The position numbers and the translations under genes are program-made. Positions 18,284-27,188 of a stretch of 64,000 bases of DNA are shown one piece after another; positions within the stretch are counted from its first letter, which is position 1; each line of letters opens with the position of its first letter. The stretch covers positions 1-64,000 of the forward strand of contig JAHJZX010000017.1 in assembly GCA_018826295.1 (NCBI GenBank). Direction: 5' to 3'. The stretch comes from Gammaproteobacteria bacterium. Lineage in GTDB: Bacteria > Pseudomonadota > Gammaproteobacteria > Enterobacterales > Alteromonadaceae. A model generated the notes under the pieces. That model was not told the DNA's origin, did no database searches, and saw only the letters and a list, made by a program, of their open reading frames with translations.

Positions 18284-19066
18284 ATGACAGACAAAAGCGT
18301 TGCCGACAAACCCACGCTGGTGCTTTTACATGGCTGGGGTGTAAATCAGGGCGTTTGGCAAAGCATCTGCCAGAGCTTGCCTGCTACAACCACAGTGCTG
18401 ACCCCCGACTTACCGGGCTTTGGTAAAGCGCTACAGTTTCCACCGGACTATACCCTGGATGCGGTATGTCAGCAGCTGGCCGCTCAAATCCCGGATGGCA
18501 GTGCTGTGTGCGGTTGGTCGTTAGGTGGTTTAGTCGCTTTGGCGTTAGCCCGGCGTTACCCGCACAAGGTACGACAACTGGCGCTGGTGGCCGCTTCGCC
18601 CTGTTTTTTGGCTCAGGCAGACTGGCCGGGCATGGCGCCCGCGGTGATGCAGCAATTTGGCCAGGCTTTAACCGCTAATCTGCAGCACACTATTGAGCGC
18701 TTTTTAGCCATCCAGGCCATGGGCAGTGACAGTGCCAGGGCCGATACCAAAATGTTGAAACAGGCCATTATGGCTTACCCTCAGGCCCAGCCTCAGGCGG
18801 TTGCCGCGGCATTGAACCTGCTACGTGACAGCGATTTACGCGCTGAGTTTGCTGCGTTAACGATACCATTGGCCGGCCTTTTTGGCCGGCTCGACTCGTT
18901 AGTGCCGGTAAAAGTAGTGGAACAGCTACAGCAATTGCAGCCACAAGGCTGTTTTACCATATTGCCACATGCCTCGCATGCACCCTTTATTTCGCATCCG
19001 GCAGCATTTTTAGCCTGGCTGCAGCACTGGCTAAGTCCTTCTGGTAGCAGTAATAATGCTGCTTAA
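18284..19066 (+). CDS. bioH: Pimeloyl-ACP methyl ester carboxylesterase
   Basis: Alpha/beta-hydrolase that demethylates pimeloyl-ACP methyl ester, the gatekeeping step that releases the pimeloyl chain for biotin synthesis. It has 260 residues (E. coli 256). The oxyanion motif is LLHGWGVN; the nucleophile is Ser79 in CGWSLGGL; Asp lies in GRLDSLVP and His in HASHAPFISHP. The start at 18284 is forced: the next in-frame Met is beyond the oxyanion loop, and a longer frame would run through comF. No clear Shine-Dalgarno is present. Other biotin genes are not in the window. Confidence 0.94.
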   Translation: MTDKSVADKPTLVLLHGWGVNQGVWQSICQSLPATTTVLTPDLPGFGKALQFPPDYTLDAVCQQLAAQIPDGSAVCGWSLGGLVALALARRYPHKVRQLALVAASPCFLAQADWPGMAPAVMQQFGQALTANLQHTIERFLAIQAMGSDSARADTKMLKQAIMAYPQAQPQAVAAALNLLRDSDLRAEFAALTIPLAGLFGRLDSLVPVKVVEQLQQLQPQGCFTILPHASHAPFISHPAAFLAWLQHWLSPSGSSNNAA

Positions 19067-19153
19067 AAGCATTTAGCCTAAAGCAAAGCTTCACAAAACG
19101 TGGTTTTTGGTTAATAATTAGCCAATATTTGCTAAGGTTAGCGGAGTTGTATT

Positions 19154-19510
19154 ATGAACATTCAATCTGCATCGTATTCCGGTCTGCAAGGCTTACAGCG
19201 AGCCAGCGCCGGTGTGACCGAAGCTACGCTGGATATCAACCGTCAGACGCAGGCCAGCCAGCAAGCGCGGCAGGAACAGAGTCAGCAAAATGTGGCCCAG
19301 CAGAATGCTGTGCAGCAAAATGAAACTCAACAAGCTGTCGCAGCGGCAGATAATAGTGCGCAAACCCGGACGTTGCAGACCCCACCGCAGCCAGAGTTGA
19401 CTGACAGCCTGGTACGGCTGAACTCTGAAGAACGTAATGCGCAGGCTAATGTCAGATCTATCCAGACCGCCGATCAGGTGCTGGGCTCTGTGATTGATAT
19501 TCGCGTTTAA
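19154..19510 (+). CDS. Gln-rich mini-protein with flagellar-axial-like termini
   Basis: A 118-residue protein of three parts. The N-terminus MNIQSASYSGLQGLQRAS resembles the start of flagellar rod/hook proteins. The middle (about 33-70) is very Gln-rich (for example NVAQQNAVQQNETQQ). The C-terminus ERNAQANVRSIQTADQVLG resembles the FlgE/F/G C-terminal helix (typically QRNYQANAQTI-T-DQ-L). The central hook domains are absent. It is followed after 5 nt by the SprA-like gene, so the two probably form a unit. No flagellar operon is nearby. Function unknown; a relic or a regulator of axial assembly are both possible. Confidence 0.78.
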   Translation: MNIQSASYSGLQGLQRASAGVTEATLDINRQTQASQQARQEQSQQNVAQQNAVQQNETQQAVAAADNSAQTRTLQTPPQPELTDSLVRLNSEERNAQANVRSIQTADQVLGSVIDIRV

Positions 19511-19515
19511 ACGCT

Positions 19516-20460
19516 ATGCTGGTATCAAATTATCCTAATGTCAGTATTAACACTGCTAACCCGCCAACAGAGATGGCGCGGCGCGATGCGCTGCGTCGCG
19601 ATTTATTTGAGCCGGTAAAAGAAAGCAGTGCCAGTGGTGCAGAAAAGCCAATACTAACAGACGATAAAAGCCGTTCAGCAGCTGCCGGTAACGGATCAGT
19701 GCAGCTATACAATGCCAATGGCAAAGAAACAGAAACGCCGCAGGCAATTGAAGGCCGTGGCGAACAGGGTTCGGAAAAGCAAGACGGTGAGCAGGGCCAG
19801 CGTGAACAGCAGGGGGAACCCCAGTCAAATAGGCGGCAACAGCAGGCAGAGCAGCTGGAGCAACAGGAAATCCGTGAGCTTAGCGCCCGTGATTTGGAAG
19901 TGAAAGCCCATGAACAAGCCCATGCGGCTATAGGCGGCCGCTATGCCGGCGCGCCCAGTTACTCATATGAACGTGGGCCGGATGGTAAACAGTATGCCGT
20001 TGCCGGCGAAGTACAAATCGATATTGCGCCGGTAGCCGGCGACCCTCAGGCGACAGTGCAAAAAATGCAGCAGGTACGGGCTGCAGCTTTAGCACCAGCC
20101 GAACCGTCAGCCGCCGACCGTCGTATTGCCGGCGAAGCTCTGCAACGGCAAATGCAGGCACAGGCAGAGCTGGTACAGCAAAGCTCCGGGCCAGACTCAA
20201 CAAATAAAACTGCAACCCAAGCTAGCGCAGATAGTAATGCGACGGCCGACAGTAATAACAACGACGGTTTTGCCGAGCAAGTTGCACAAACAGAGATAAG
20301 CTACAGTGTGGCAGACGACACTGGCAGTAATACCCCTGTCTACCCGCAACGCGATACGCTGGCTGAAACAATGCAAATGCAGCTACGGCGCAGCGTTATT
20401 GCAGGGTTTTACCAAAAGTCTACTGTGCCTCAGGTCAAACAGTACCTGCAGCAAATCTGA
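19516..20460 (+). CDS. SprA-related putative metalloprotease (CJM1_0395 family)
   Basis: A 314-residue protein with a long disordered N-terminal half rich in Gln, Glu and Arg (about 45-120) and a conserved core at about 120-220. The core contains KAHEQAHAAIGG, a zincin-like HExxH motif, then YAGAPSYSYERGPDGKQY and AVAGEVQIDI, followed by AALAPAEPSAADRRIA. These segments are the signature of the SprA-related family, catalogued as putative metalloproteases without proven activity. No signal peptide is visible. It starts 5 nt after the Gln-rich mini-protein gene. Confidence 0.88.
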   Translation: MLVSNYPNVSINTANPPTEMARRDALRRDLFEPVKESSASGAEKPILTDDKSRSAAAGNGSVQLYNANGKETETPQAIEGRGEQGSEKQDGEQGQREQQGEPQSNRRQQQAEQLEQQEIRELSARDLEVKAHEQAHAAIGGRYAGAPSYSYERGPDGKQYAVAGEVQIDIAPVAGDPQATVQKMQQVRAAALAPAEPSAADRRIAGEALQRQMQAQAELVQQSSGPDSTNKTATQASADSNATADSNNNDGFAEQVAQTEISYSVADDTGSNTPVYPQRDTLAETMQMQLRRSVIAGFYQKSTVPQVKQYLQQI

Positions 20461-20676
20461 CCCTTTAAGCCGATCACAGCAAATCCCGCCATCTATCATA
20501 ACGTTTTGAATTAAAACGAATAGATTCACAATAGATACTAAAACGGCCAAAAAAAGTGTTCTAAGCTGCCGCGTTAGATTGTTCAGGCTGTCCGCTTACC
20601 CCATGCTGCAAATATCAGCAACAGGCAACCTTGTCTATTGCACACCAGAATTCTGCTTATAACACAGGAAACAGCT

Positions 20677-21843
20677 ATGCTCCGCCAGATGTTCAGCGCT
20701 ACGATGCTTTACGCTGCTTTATTTTATACTTCATGCTCAACCGGCACCGAGTCGGCACATGCCATCACCCAGTCACAGGACCAGACGCCACAACAGATAG
20801 CCCGGCAACCTGATCTGGACGACGGGCCCTATGCGTTTTTTCATGCCGATCAGCAGCAGTTGGAAGTAAAGTGGCTGTGCCAGCAGCAACTTATTGAAAA
20901 AACGCAGTTAATAGAAGATGCTATTGCACCGGTATGTGGCTACCCGCGCGCGATACAGGTAAGGCCGCAGCAGCATTTACCTGAGCCGTCACTGCGTTAT
21001 AGCACCGATAAACTGGCGGTAATAAGTGATATACACGGCCAGCAACACATTATGGTTGGTCTGCTAAAAGCCAATGCGGTGGTAGACACAGCGCTGAACT
21101 GGTCTTTTGGCAACGGCCATCTGGTGGTGGTGGGCGATGTGATGGACCGTGGCGACAAAGTGACGGAAATTCTCTGGTGGTTGTATCAGTTGGAACAGCA
21201 GGCTCAGGCTGCCGGTGGCAAAGTGCATTTACTGCTGGGCAACCACGAAACCATGGTGTTGTACAATGACTTGCGTTACATCAACAGCAAGTACCAACAG
21301 GTAGCAACGCGACTGGGTACTGACTATAGCGGGTTGTTTAGCGAAAACTCAGTGCTGGGACAGTGGTTGCGCAGCCGTCCGGTGTTAGCTCAGGTAAATG
21401 ATATGTTGTTTGTTCATGGCGGCCTGCATCCGGATTACCTGGCGTTGGGCATGTCGGTTGCCGAAGTAAACGAACAATTCCGGCAATCACTTGGCATTGC
21501 ACGCGACCAGCTTAAAGGCGTGCCGGTGCTGAATTTCCTTTATGGTTCACTCGGCCCCTTATGGTATCGCGGTTACTTTCGTCAGGAAAACGCCATTACC
21601 GAACCACTGTTGCAGCAGCTGCTAAGCACATTAAATGTGCAACGTATTGTCGTCGGCCATACCTCCATGGATGGCGTGTACTCGCATTATGCTGGCCGGG
21701 TGATTTCTGTCGACAGCAACATTAAACAGGGCGAAAGCGGCGAAATATTGCTGTGGCAAAATGGCGAGTTGCGGCGTGGTACCTTGTCCGGCCAACAGTT
21801 ACCTATGCGAACCCTGGCTGAGCAAAGCAGTAAGGCCGATTAA
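20677..21843 (+). CDS. Exported Shewanella-like metallophosphoesterase
   Basis: PPP-superfamily phosphatase of 388 residues. Two-metal motifs appear in order: VISDIHGQQH (D-x-H), GDVMDRGDKV (GDxxDRG), LLLGNHETM (GNHE), FVHGGLHPDY and VVGHTSMDG. This set matches the Shewanella-type phosphatases, several of which act on phosphotyrosine or phosphoserine. The N-terminal hydrophobic segment ends in FYTSCSTG, a plausible though imperfect lipobox (Cys20), so the enzyme is probably exported and perhaps lipid-anchored. The ATG at 20677 is chosen because ACAGGAAACAGCT lies immediately upstream, an excellent ribosome site; the frame otherwise extends 13 codons. Confidence 0.9.
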   Translation: MLRQMFSATMLYAALFYTSCSTGTESAHAITQSQDQTPQQIARQPDLDDGPYAFFHADQQQLEVKWLCQQQLIEKTQLIEDAIAPVCGYPRAIQVRPQQHLPEPSLRYSTDKLAVISDIHGQQHIMVGLLKANAVVDTALNWSFGNGHLVVVGDVMDRGDKVTEILWWLYQLEQQAQAAGGKVHLLLGNHETMVLYNDLRYINSKYQQVATRLGTDYSGLFSENSVLGQWLRSRPVLAQVNDMLFVHGGLHPDYLALGMSVAEVNEQFRQSLGIARDQLKGVPVLNFLYGSLGPLWYRGYFRQENAITEPLLQQLLSTLNVQRIVVGHTSMDGVYSHYAGRVISVDSNIKQGESGEILLWQNGELRRGTLSGQQLPMRTLAEQSSKAD

Positions 21844-21984
21844 TACCGTGACACTAGCGTGATCTGGCTGCAATATTCGTCAAATAAGCCTTGGTTAACT
21901 AATTGATTTTAAATAAATAGATATTAAATAGAGTTATAACTGGTTAAAAATGGAGCTGGCAGTCATTGCATTGACACGCAGCTC

Positions 21985-21997
21985 GGCGATAAACCTG
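21985..21997 (+). promoter_or_regulatory. GGCGATAA-type motif upstream of a TonB receptor
   Basis: GGCGATAAACCTG lies 110 nt before the receptor start. It matches the first 8 nt of a 13-nt motif (GGCGATAAGCTCA) that occurs in the same orientation upstream of the S8 protease and of the third TonB receptor. The match is weak, so this is a candidate only. Confidence 0.25.
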
Positions 21998-22107
21998 CTG
22001 TCAGTAAACTGGCCATTTGCCTTAAAGCCGGTTTAACAAGCTGATGGCAAATCAGCAAAACTGACGAACTAGCATAAATTCAGTGACAAGAACTCAGGAA
22101 TAACAAC

Positions 22108-24876
22108 ATGAGCAAAAAAACAGCAGTGGCGCTGGCCATTAAAACAGCAATGCTGGCAGGGTTAGTCAGCAATGCAGCTTTCAGTGCTGCTGGTTATGCA
22201 CAAGAAAGTCCTTCAGCGCAAAGTGGACCAGAGAAAGTTGAGCGGATTGAAGTAACCGGCTCGCGCATTAAGCGCACCGATCTGGAAGGCGTGGCCCCGG
22301 TTACGGTGTTTAGCGCCGATGATATTGAACGCAGCGGCTTTACCAGCGTAGAAGAAATCCTGCAGGCCTCAGTAGCCAATGCCGGCCGCACCATTGAAGG
22401 TAATGAAAGCAGCTGGACCCAGGGTGCCAGCACCATTAACCTGCGCGGTATGGGCGCAAACCGTACCCTGGTACTGATTAATGGCAAGCGGGTGCCGCAA
22501 TATCCGGCTGCAACAGGCGGTACTACTAACTTTGTTAATACGTCAACTTTCCCAACCAGTGCAGTAGAACGGGTTGAAATTTTAACCGGCGGCGCATCGG
22601 CGATTTACGGCTCAGACGCTGTAGGTGGTGTAGTTAATATTATTCTGAAAAAGTCGTATGACGGTTCGGCACTGGACCTACGCTTTGAAAACCCGCAGCA
22701 CGGTGGTGCAGACCGGCAAAGAGCCACCCTGACCAGCGGTTTTGAAACTGCACTTGGCCAGACAGTGCTGGTGCTGGAGTATGCCAACGATGAAATTTTA
22801 CGTGCCGGCCAGCGTGATATGACTAAAGTGGGTGGGCCGGATGGCACCGACACTTACAGTTCTACTTCGGCTTATCTGCGTGATTACGACAAAACTTTCC
22901 ACAATGTCGGCGTATCCGGCTCAAGCGCCAGCTACATTATGGCTAACCAGCAGCAATGCGCCGATTTATTTGGCAGAAATGGCATCTGGAATGACGCTGA
23001 AAGCCGCTATAAATGCCGTTTTGATGCAGTGTCAGATGACGGCCTGCACACCGGTAAGGAAGAATTTAACCTGGTGCTAAGCCAGCACGGTGACCTATCT
23101 AATGACTGGCAATATAGCCTGTTGCTGCAAACCAGCGATAAAACCACGCAGCGTGGCAACGGCCAAAAAAGTATAAGCCCATACATTTATATGGATGCGG
23201 ATAACCCAGGCATTTACAGTTACGACGCCGCCGATTTTGCCCGCAGCAAAGAGTTTCGTCTGTACCGGCGATTAGAGGACTACGGCCAAATCCGCGATTA
23301 CACCGGCAAAGAAAAGAACTTTAACGGCTCTGTTGGTGTTAGCGGCACTGTCGGTGAGTACGAACTGGAGCTGAACTGGGCCTATGGCAAAAGTTCGTTC
23401 GACCGTATTGGCCGCAATCAAATTCGGGCTGACCGCTTGCTTGACGTGGTAAGTTTTAACCCGGCAGACTCGGCTAACCCGGAAAAATGGTATCCGCTGG
23501 ATAAAATGACGCCGGATCAGGTAAGTTATCTGTATGCCGAAACGCTGACCTTTGCCGATTCCGGCATGAACCAGTTTTCGGCGGTGTTAACCGGTGACAT
23601 TATGGACTTACCGGCCGGGCCATTGCAGTTTGCCGCGTCGGCAGAGTGGGCGCGTGACTGGTATTCAGATGTGAAGGACGCCGATACAACAAGTGGCAAC
23701 CTGATAGGTCAGGGCGGTACTCAGGGGCGTGGCTCGCGCAAGCGTTATGCTGCAGCAGGTGAGTTGGCTATTCCGTTGTTAGAAAAGACCTCAGACTGGG
23801 GCGGGTTGGATGCCAGCGTCGCACTGCGCTACGACCACTACGATGATAAATCAAATGTCGGTGGTGCTGTTACGCCGCAAGCTGGTCTGGTGTACCGGCC
23901 AAACGATAGCTGGTTAGTGCGTGCTAATATGGGCCGTAGTTTCCGGGCGCCGGATTTGCACCGTATGTATGCTGGTGTCAGCCGTTCTTTCGGTGAAACC
24001 AGTCAGCGGGTAGACCCAAATCATCCGATTGATATAGATGACAGCTATCAGTCTATCAGTGCCGGTAATATTGACCTGACCGAGGAGAAGGGCAAGTTCT
24101 GGAACTTAGGTGTGGTAGCACAACTCAGCGACAACCTTAGCGCCAGTGTCGATTTCTGGAACATTGAATTGCGTGGCGCGGTTTATACTGAAAGCGTCAG
24201 CCGAATTCTGGATAACCCGGCGTATGACAGAACCGGCACCGCCGATAACTGCTTTGATCTGGATTCACTGGGTTACATAATGCAGCAACCCGCTGGCCAG
24301 GAATATAAAGATGTACTCTGTGTGCGTCGCGGCATTATCAACAGCTCTTATGAATCATCACGCGGTATTGATGCGCAGGTTAGCTACAACATCGACCTGG
24401 ATACGCTCGGTAGTTTGAAATTGACGGCCGAAAGCTCTTACACGCTGAAAAAAGACTATCAGGCCTTTGCCGGTGGTGAGCTGATTGAAGAGACGGAAGC
24501 CGATTACCTGCCAAAATGGAAAGGTAACCTGGCAGCGCGCTGGAACTGGGGTGACTTTAGCATGAACCTGGCATGGTACTACCTGGGAACCGGTGAAGGC
24601 CGCGACACCTGGGAGCTGGTAGATGCTGACGGTGAAGACTATACCGACAGCGTTTACAGCAAGCTGGCACCGTTTAAACGCATTAACCTCAACACCAGTT
24701 ACCGCTTTAACAGCAGTAATAAACTGACGCTGGGGGTAAACAACCTGGCTGATGAAAAGCCGCCGGTTTATGTACCTGGCCACCCGGAACGTAACGAGCA
24801 CCCGTATTACCCAACCAGCAATGGTTATAACATACTGGGCCGCACCTTCTACGCCAGTTATGAACTGCGGTTTTAA
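22108..24876 (+). CDS. TonB-dependent outer-membrane receptor (1)
   Basis: Outer-membrane beta-barrel transporter of 922 residues driven by TonB-ExbBD. Signal peptide about 1-31 (ending YAQ), then the N-terminal signature [18 protein letters not shown]. The plug domain is at about 60-175 (NLRGMGANRTLVLINGKRVP, GGASAIYGSDAVGG), then the barrel ending in ASYELRF with the terminal Phe needed for BAM insertion. The ligand is not readable; this class in marine gammaproteobacteria often takes oligosaccharides, peptides or siderophores. It is followed by a strong terminator and then by a winged-helix/beta-propeller regulator on the same strand. No energy-coupling genes are nearby. Confidence 0.95.
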   Translation: MSKKTAVALAIKTAMLAGLVSNAAFSAAGYAQESPSAQSGPEKVERIEVTGSRIKRTDLEGVAPVTVFSADDIERSGFTSVEEILQASVANAGRTIEGNESSWTQGASTINLRGMGANRTLVLINGKRVPQYPAATGGTTNFVNTSTFPTSAVERVEILTGGASAIYGSDAVGGVVNIILKKSYDGSALDLRFENPQHGGADRQRATLTSGFETALGQTVLVLEYANDEILRAGQRDMTKVGGPDGTDTYSSTSAYLRDYDKTFHNVGVSGSSASYIMANQQQCADLFGRNGIWNDAESRYKCRFDAVSDDGLHTGKEEFNLVLSQHGDLSNDWQYSLLLQTSDKTTQRGNGQKSISPYIYMDADNPGIYSYDAADFARSKEFRLYRRLEDYGQIRDYTGKEKNFNGSVGVSGTVGEYELELNWAYGKSSFDRIGRNQIRADRLLDVVSFNPADSANPEKWYPLDKMTPDQVSYLYAETLTFADSGMNQFSAVLTGDIMDLPAGPLQFAASAEWARDWYSDVKDADTTSGNLIGQGGTQGRGSRKRYAAAGELAIPLLEKTSDWGGLDASVALRYDHYDDKSNVGGAVTPQAGLVYRPNDSWLVRANMGRSFRAPDLHRMYAGVSRSFGETSQRVDPNHPIDIDDSYQSISAGNIDLTEEKGKFWNLGVVAQLSDNLSASVDFWNIELRGAVYTESVSRILDNPAYDRTGTADNCFDLDSLGYIMQQPAGQEYKDVLCVRRGIINSSYESSRGIDAQVSYNIDLDTLGSLKLTAESSYTLKKDYQAFAGGELIEETEADYLPKWKGNLAARWNWGDFSMNLAWYYLGTGEGRDTWELVDADGEDYTDSVYSKLAPFKRINLNTSYRFNSSNKLTLGVNNLADEKPPVYVPGHPERNEHPYYPTSNGYNILGRTFYASYELRF

Positions 24877-24898
24877 CCGTTAGCTAATGCTTTTACTC

Positions 24899-24927
24899 AA
24901 GCCCCGGTAACGGGGCTTTATTGTTTT
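24899..24927 (+). terminator. Rho-independent terminator after TonB receptor 1
   Basis: AAGCCCCG-GTAA-CGGGGCTT forms an 8-bp stem with a 4-nt loop, followed by TATTGTTTTT. Confidence 0.9.
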
Positions 24928-25058
24928 TGCTGGTCTGGTCCTGCACCTGGGTCTTTGCATAAAACGCCGCTGCAGTGTTAACAATTGCCGCGGCCTAGCT
25001 GGCTATTGTGGTAATATTCTGGCGTTAGCTTTAACAGAAAAACCTGTATTGGGAAAAC

Positions 25059-27155
25059 ATGACAACGCAGCACTCTTTTTATCTGGCTGAACTGTTTGTT
25101 AATCCGGCCGAACTTAGCATTCATACGCCTGCTGGTCAGGTGGTGTCGTTGCAACAAAAGCCAATGGATGTGCTGGTGTTTCTGGCGCAGCAGTATCCGG
25201 CTCTGGTTAGCCGGCAACAGCTGATAGACAATGTCTGGGGCGGCAATGTCTATGTTGGTGAAAAAGCGCTGACCAACGCTATCTGGCAGTTGCGTAATGT
25301 ATTGCAGCAACTGGCGCAGATGGATCTTATTTGTACCGTCAGAAAAAAAGGTTACCGGCTGGCTGTCGCGCCGGTACCGTCGGCACTTAGTGATGACGCT
25401 ACTTCGCCTAATCACCCGCAACCTGTTAAAAGGGTTATGCCAGTTACCCGCCGGCCGCTTTATCTGTTTGCCGCCATTTTGCTACTGGCTGGTGGTGTGC
25501 TGCTGTTTTATTACCCCACTGCGACACCTGTTGCTACCGAAGTAACAGTGCTGACCAATGGCAATGGCCGCGCCATGTTTCCGTCGTTATCGGCGGATGA
25601 ACGTTATCTGGTATTTAGCTGGCGTAAATTTGAAGCCGCCAGCGATTTATACAGTCTGGATTTAACCGAACCTGATAAACCAGCACGGCAGTTAACCTTT
25701 ACGCCAGATGACGAAAGCCGGCCATTGTGGGCGAAAGACGGCCGCCATGTTTATTATTCCAGTAAAACGGCGGTATATGGCGAGTGCAACATTATGCAAC
25801 TCGATACGGTCACACTGCACAGCCAAAAACTGGCAAACTGCAACCGCCACAGTACAGGCTATATGGATATCACACCGGATGGCCGCTATTTAGCATTCAG
25901 TGGCTCAATGAATACTGATGGCAGCAGTTTATATCAGCTGGATTTACAGAATCCGGAAGCCAAGCCGCAAGCCGTGCCCTGCACGCAAAATTGCCAGTAC
26001 CTGATCCGGGATCTGGCGTTTTCGCCTGACGGCCGTTACCTGGCGGTAACCCGCCGTGCGCACCGCTTGTCGGAAGATATTTATCTGCACAATCTGGCAA
26101 GCGGCGAAGAACAAAAACTCACCCAGGGAGAAGAGGATATTCTCGGCCTGAGCTGGCATCCCGACAGCCAGCGTTTATTGTTTGGCGCCTTGCAACACGG
26201 TAAGCGCCAGGGCTTTGTGTTAAATATTGTCGAGGGCACTAGCGCATCATTGCAGTTAGATAATTTTGCCTGGCCCAGCCGTGTTGCCAGTAACGGCGAA
26301 GTGTATTTTCATAATAGTAAGAGTGTGCCGCAATTGGCGTATTTGCCGCTTAATAGCGCTGTTAGTGCGGCGGTATTTCCGCTCACGGCGAATGAAGCCA
26401 GATATGAAGCGCCACACTACAGCAAAACACGGCATGCGCTGGCTTATGTCAGTAATGAATCTGGCTACATGGAGATATGGCAGGCAGACGCCGAAATGGA
26501 AAACCGGCGCCAGCTTACCCAACTTCATGGCATGGTGAAGTACCCGCAATGGTCTAACAATGGCCGTTATATTGCCTTTGTTGGCCGTTTACCAACAGAA
26601 GAAGAAGACAAGCTAATGCTATTGGAAGTGCAGACCGGCAAGCTTACTCAGCTTAACACCGGGGTGCTTTGGCATGGCAGACTCAGCTGGTGGTTTGATG
26701 ATAGTGCGGTGATCTTTGCCTATGATGGCAACCTGTTTAGTGTCGACATTGCCACCAGTGCGGTAGAACAACTAACACTAAAAGGCGGTGCCTGGGGGCA
26801 GATGCCAGCGGCTGAGCGTTTTTATTTCAGTAAAGGCCGCAACCGCGGTTTATGGCAATTGCTACCGGATGGCACAGAGCAGCAGCTATTACCCGGCAGT
26901 GTGTTCAGCTCCAGAACCGCCTGGACAGTGGCAGGGCAGAGCATTTATTTTCTGCAGCAAAAGCCGGGGCAGTTACTGGTAAGCCAGTATGACACTGTCA
27001 GCGGCAAGGTCGAGGATCTGATTTTGCTGCCGCCTGATTTGCTGCATCCGCATAGCATCATGAGCTATGACGCTGAGCAGCAGCGGCTGATATTTGAACT
27101 GTCGGTGCACCCAAGCGCCGACTTGCAGCGCTTACAGCACCCGTTGTTGCAGTAA
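25059..27155 (+). CDS. Membrane-anchored winged-helix regulator with beta-propeller sensor (CadC/ToxR-like)
   Basis: One-component transmembrane regulator of 698 residues. An OmpR/PhoB-type winged helix occupies about 10-103 (RQQLIDNVW, NAIWQLRNVL, VRKKGYRL). A linker and a single transmembrane helix (134-152) follow. A long periplasmic region carries repeated PD40/TolB-type propeller blades such as FPSLSADERYLVFSW, DITPDGRYLAFSG and AFSPDGRYLAVTR. The plan is that of CadC/ToxR proteins, with a propeller as the presumed sensor. It lies directly downstream of TonB receptor 1, which is a plausible target. It is convergent with tex; a shared hairpin lies between them. Confidence 0.9.
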   Translation: MTTQHSFYLAELFVNPAELSIHTPAGQVVSLQQKPMDVLVFLAQQYPALVSRQQLIDNVWGGNVYVGEKALTNAIWQLRNVLQQLAQMDLICTVRKKGYRLAVAPVPSALSDDATSPNHPQPVKRVMPVTRRPLYLFAAILLLAGGVLLFYYPTATPVATEVTVLTNGNGRAMFPSLSADERYLVFSWRKFEAASDLYSLDLTEPDKPARQLTFTPDDESRPLWAKDGRHVYYSSKTAVYGECNIMQLDTVTLHSQKLANCNRHSTGYMDITPDGRYLAFSGSMNTDGSSLYQLDLQNPEAKPQAVPCTQNCQYLIRDLAFSPDGRYLAVTRRAHRLSEDIYLHNLASGEEQKLTQGEEDILGLSWHPDSQRLLFGALQHGKRQGFVLNIVEGTSASLQLDNFAWPSRVASNGEVYFHNSKSVPQLAYLPLNSAVSAAVFPLTANEARYEAPHYSKTRHALAYVSNESGYMEIWQADAEMENRRQLTQLHGMVKYPQWSNNGRYIAFVGRLPTEEEDKLMLLEVQTGKLTQLNTGVLWHGRLSWWFDDSAVIFAYDGNLFSVDIATSAVEQLTLKGGAWGQMPAAERFYFSKGRNRGLWQLLPDGTEQQLLPGSVFSSRTAWTVAGQSIYFLQQKPGQLLVSQYDTVSGKVEDLILLPPDLLHPHSIMSYDAEQQRLIFELSVHPSADLQRLQHPLLQ

Positions 27156-27180
27156 ACCCCAGCGCTATACCGGCTGGGGT
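27156..27180. terminator. Hairpin between convergent regulator and tex
   Basis: ACCCCAGC (27156-27163) pairs with GCTGGGGT (27173-27180) across a 9-nt loop. In the tex direction it is followed by TTTA, so it suits tex better than the plus-strand gene, which has no U-tract. Confidence 0.6.
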
Positions 27181-27188
27181 GGCGGGCA

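Noticed and set aside
20660-20680. The phosphatase ribosome site is identical over 17 nt to the E. coli lacZ leader (CACAGGAAACAGCTATG), raising the question of vector contamination
   Set aside because: Sequence on both sides is unlike any lacZ vector and the frame continues into a full phosphatase gene, so it is most simply a coincidental strong ribosome site.
22014-22060. Inverted repeat ATTTGCC ... GGCAAAT upstream of TonB receptor 1
   Set aside because: Only 7 bp with a loop of over 20 nt, which is expected by chance in AT-rich leader DNA.
24358-24801. 147-codon open frame antisense to TonB receptor 1
   Set aside because: Lies wholly inside a well-supported gene, has no ribosome site and no recognisable protein features; typical antisense shadow.
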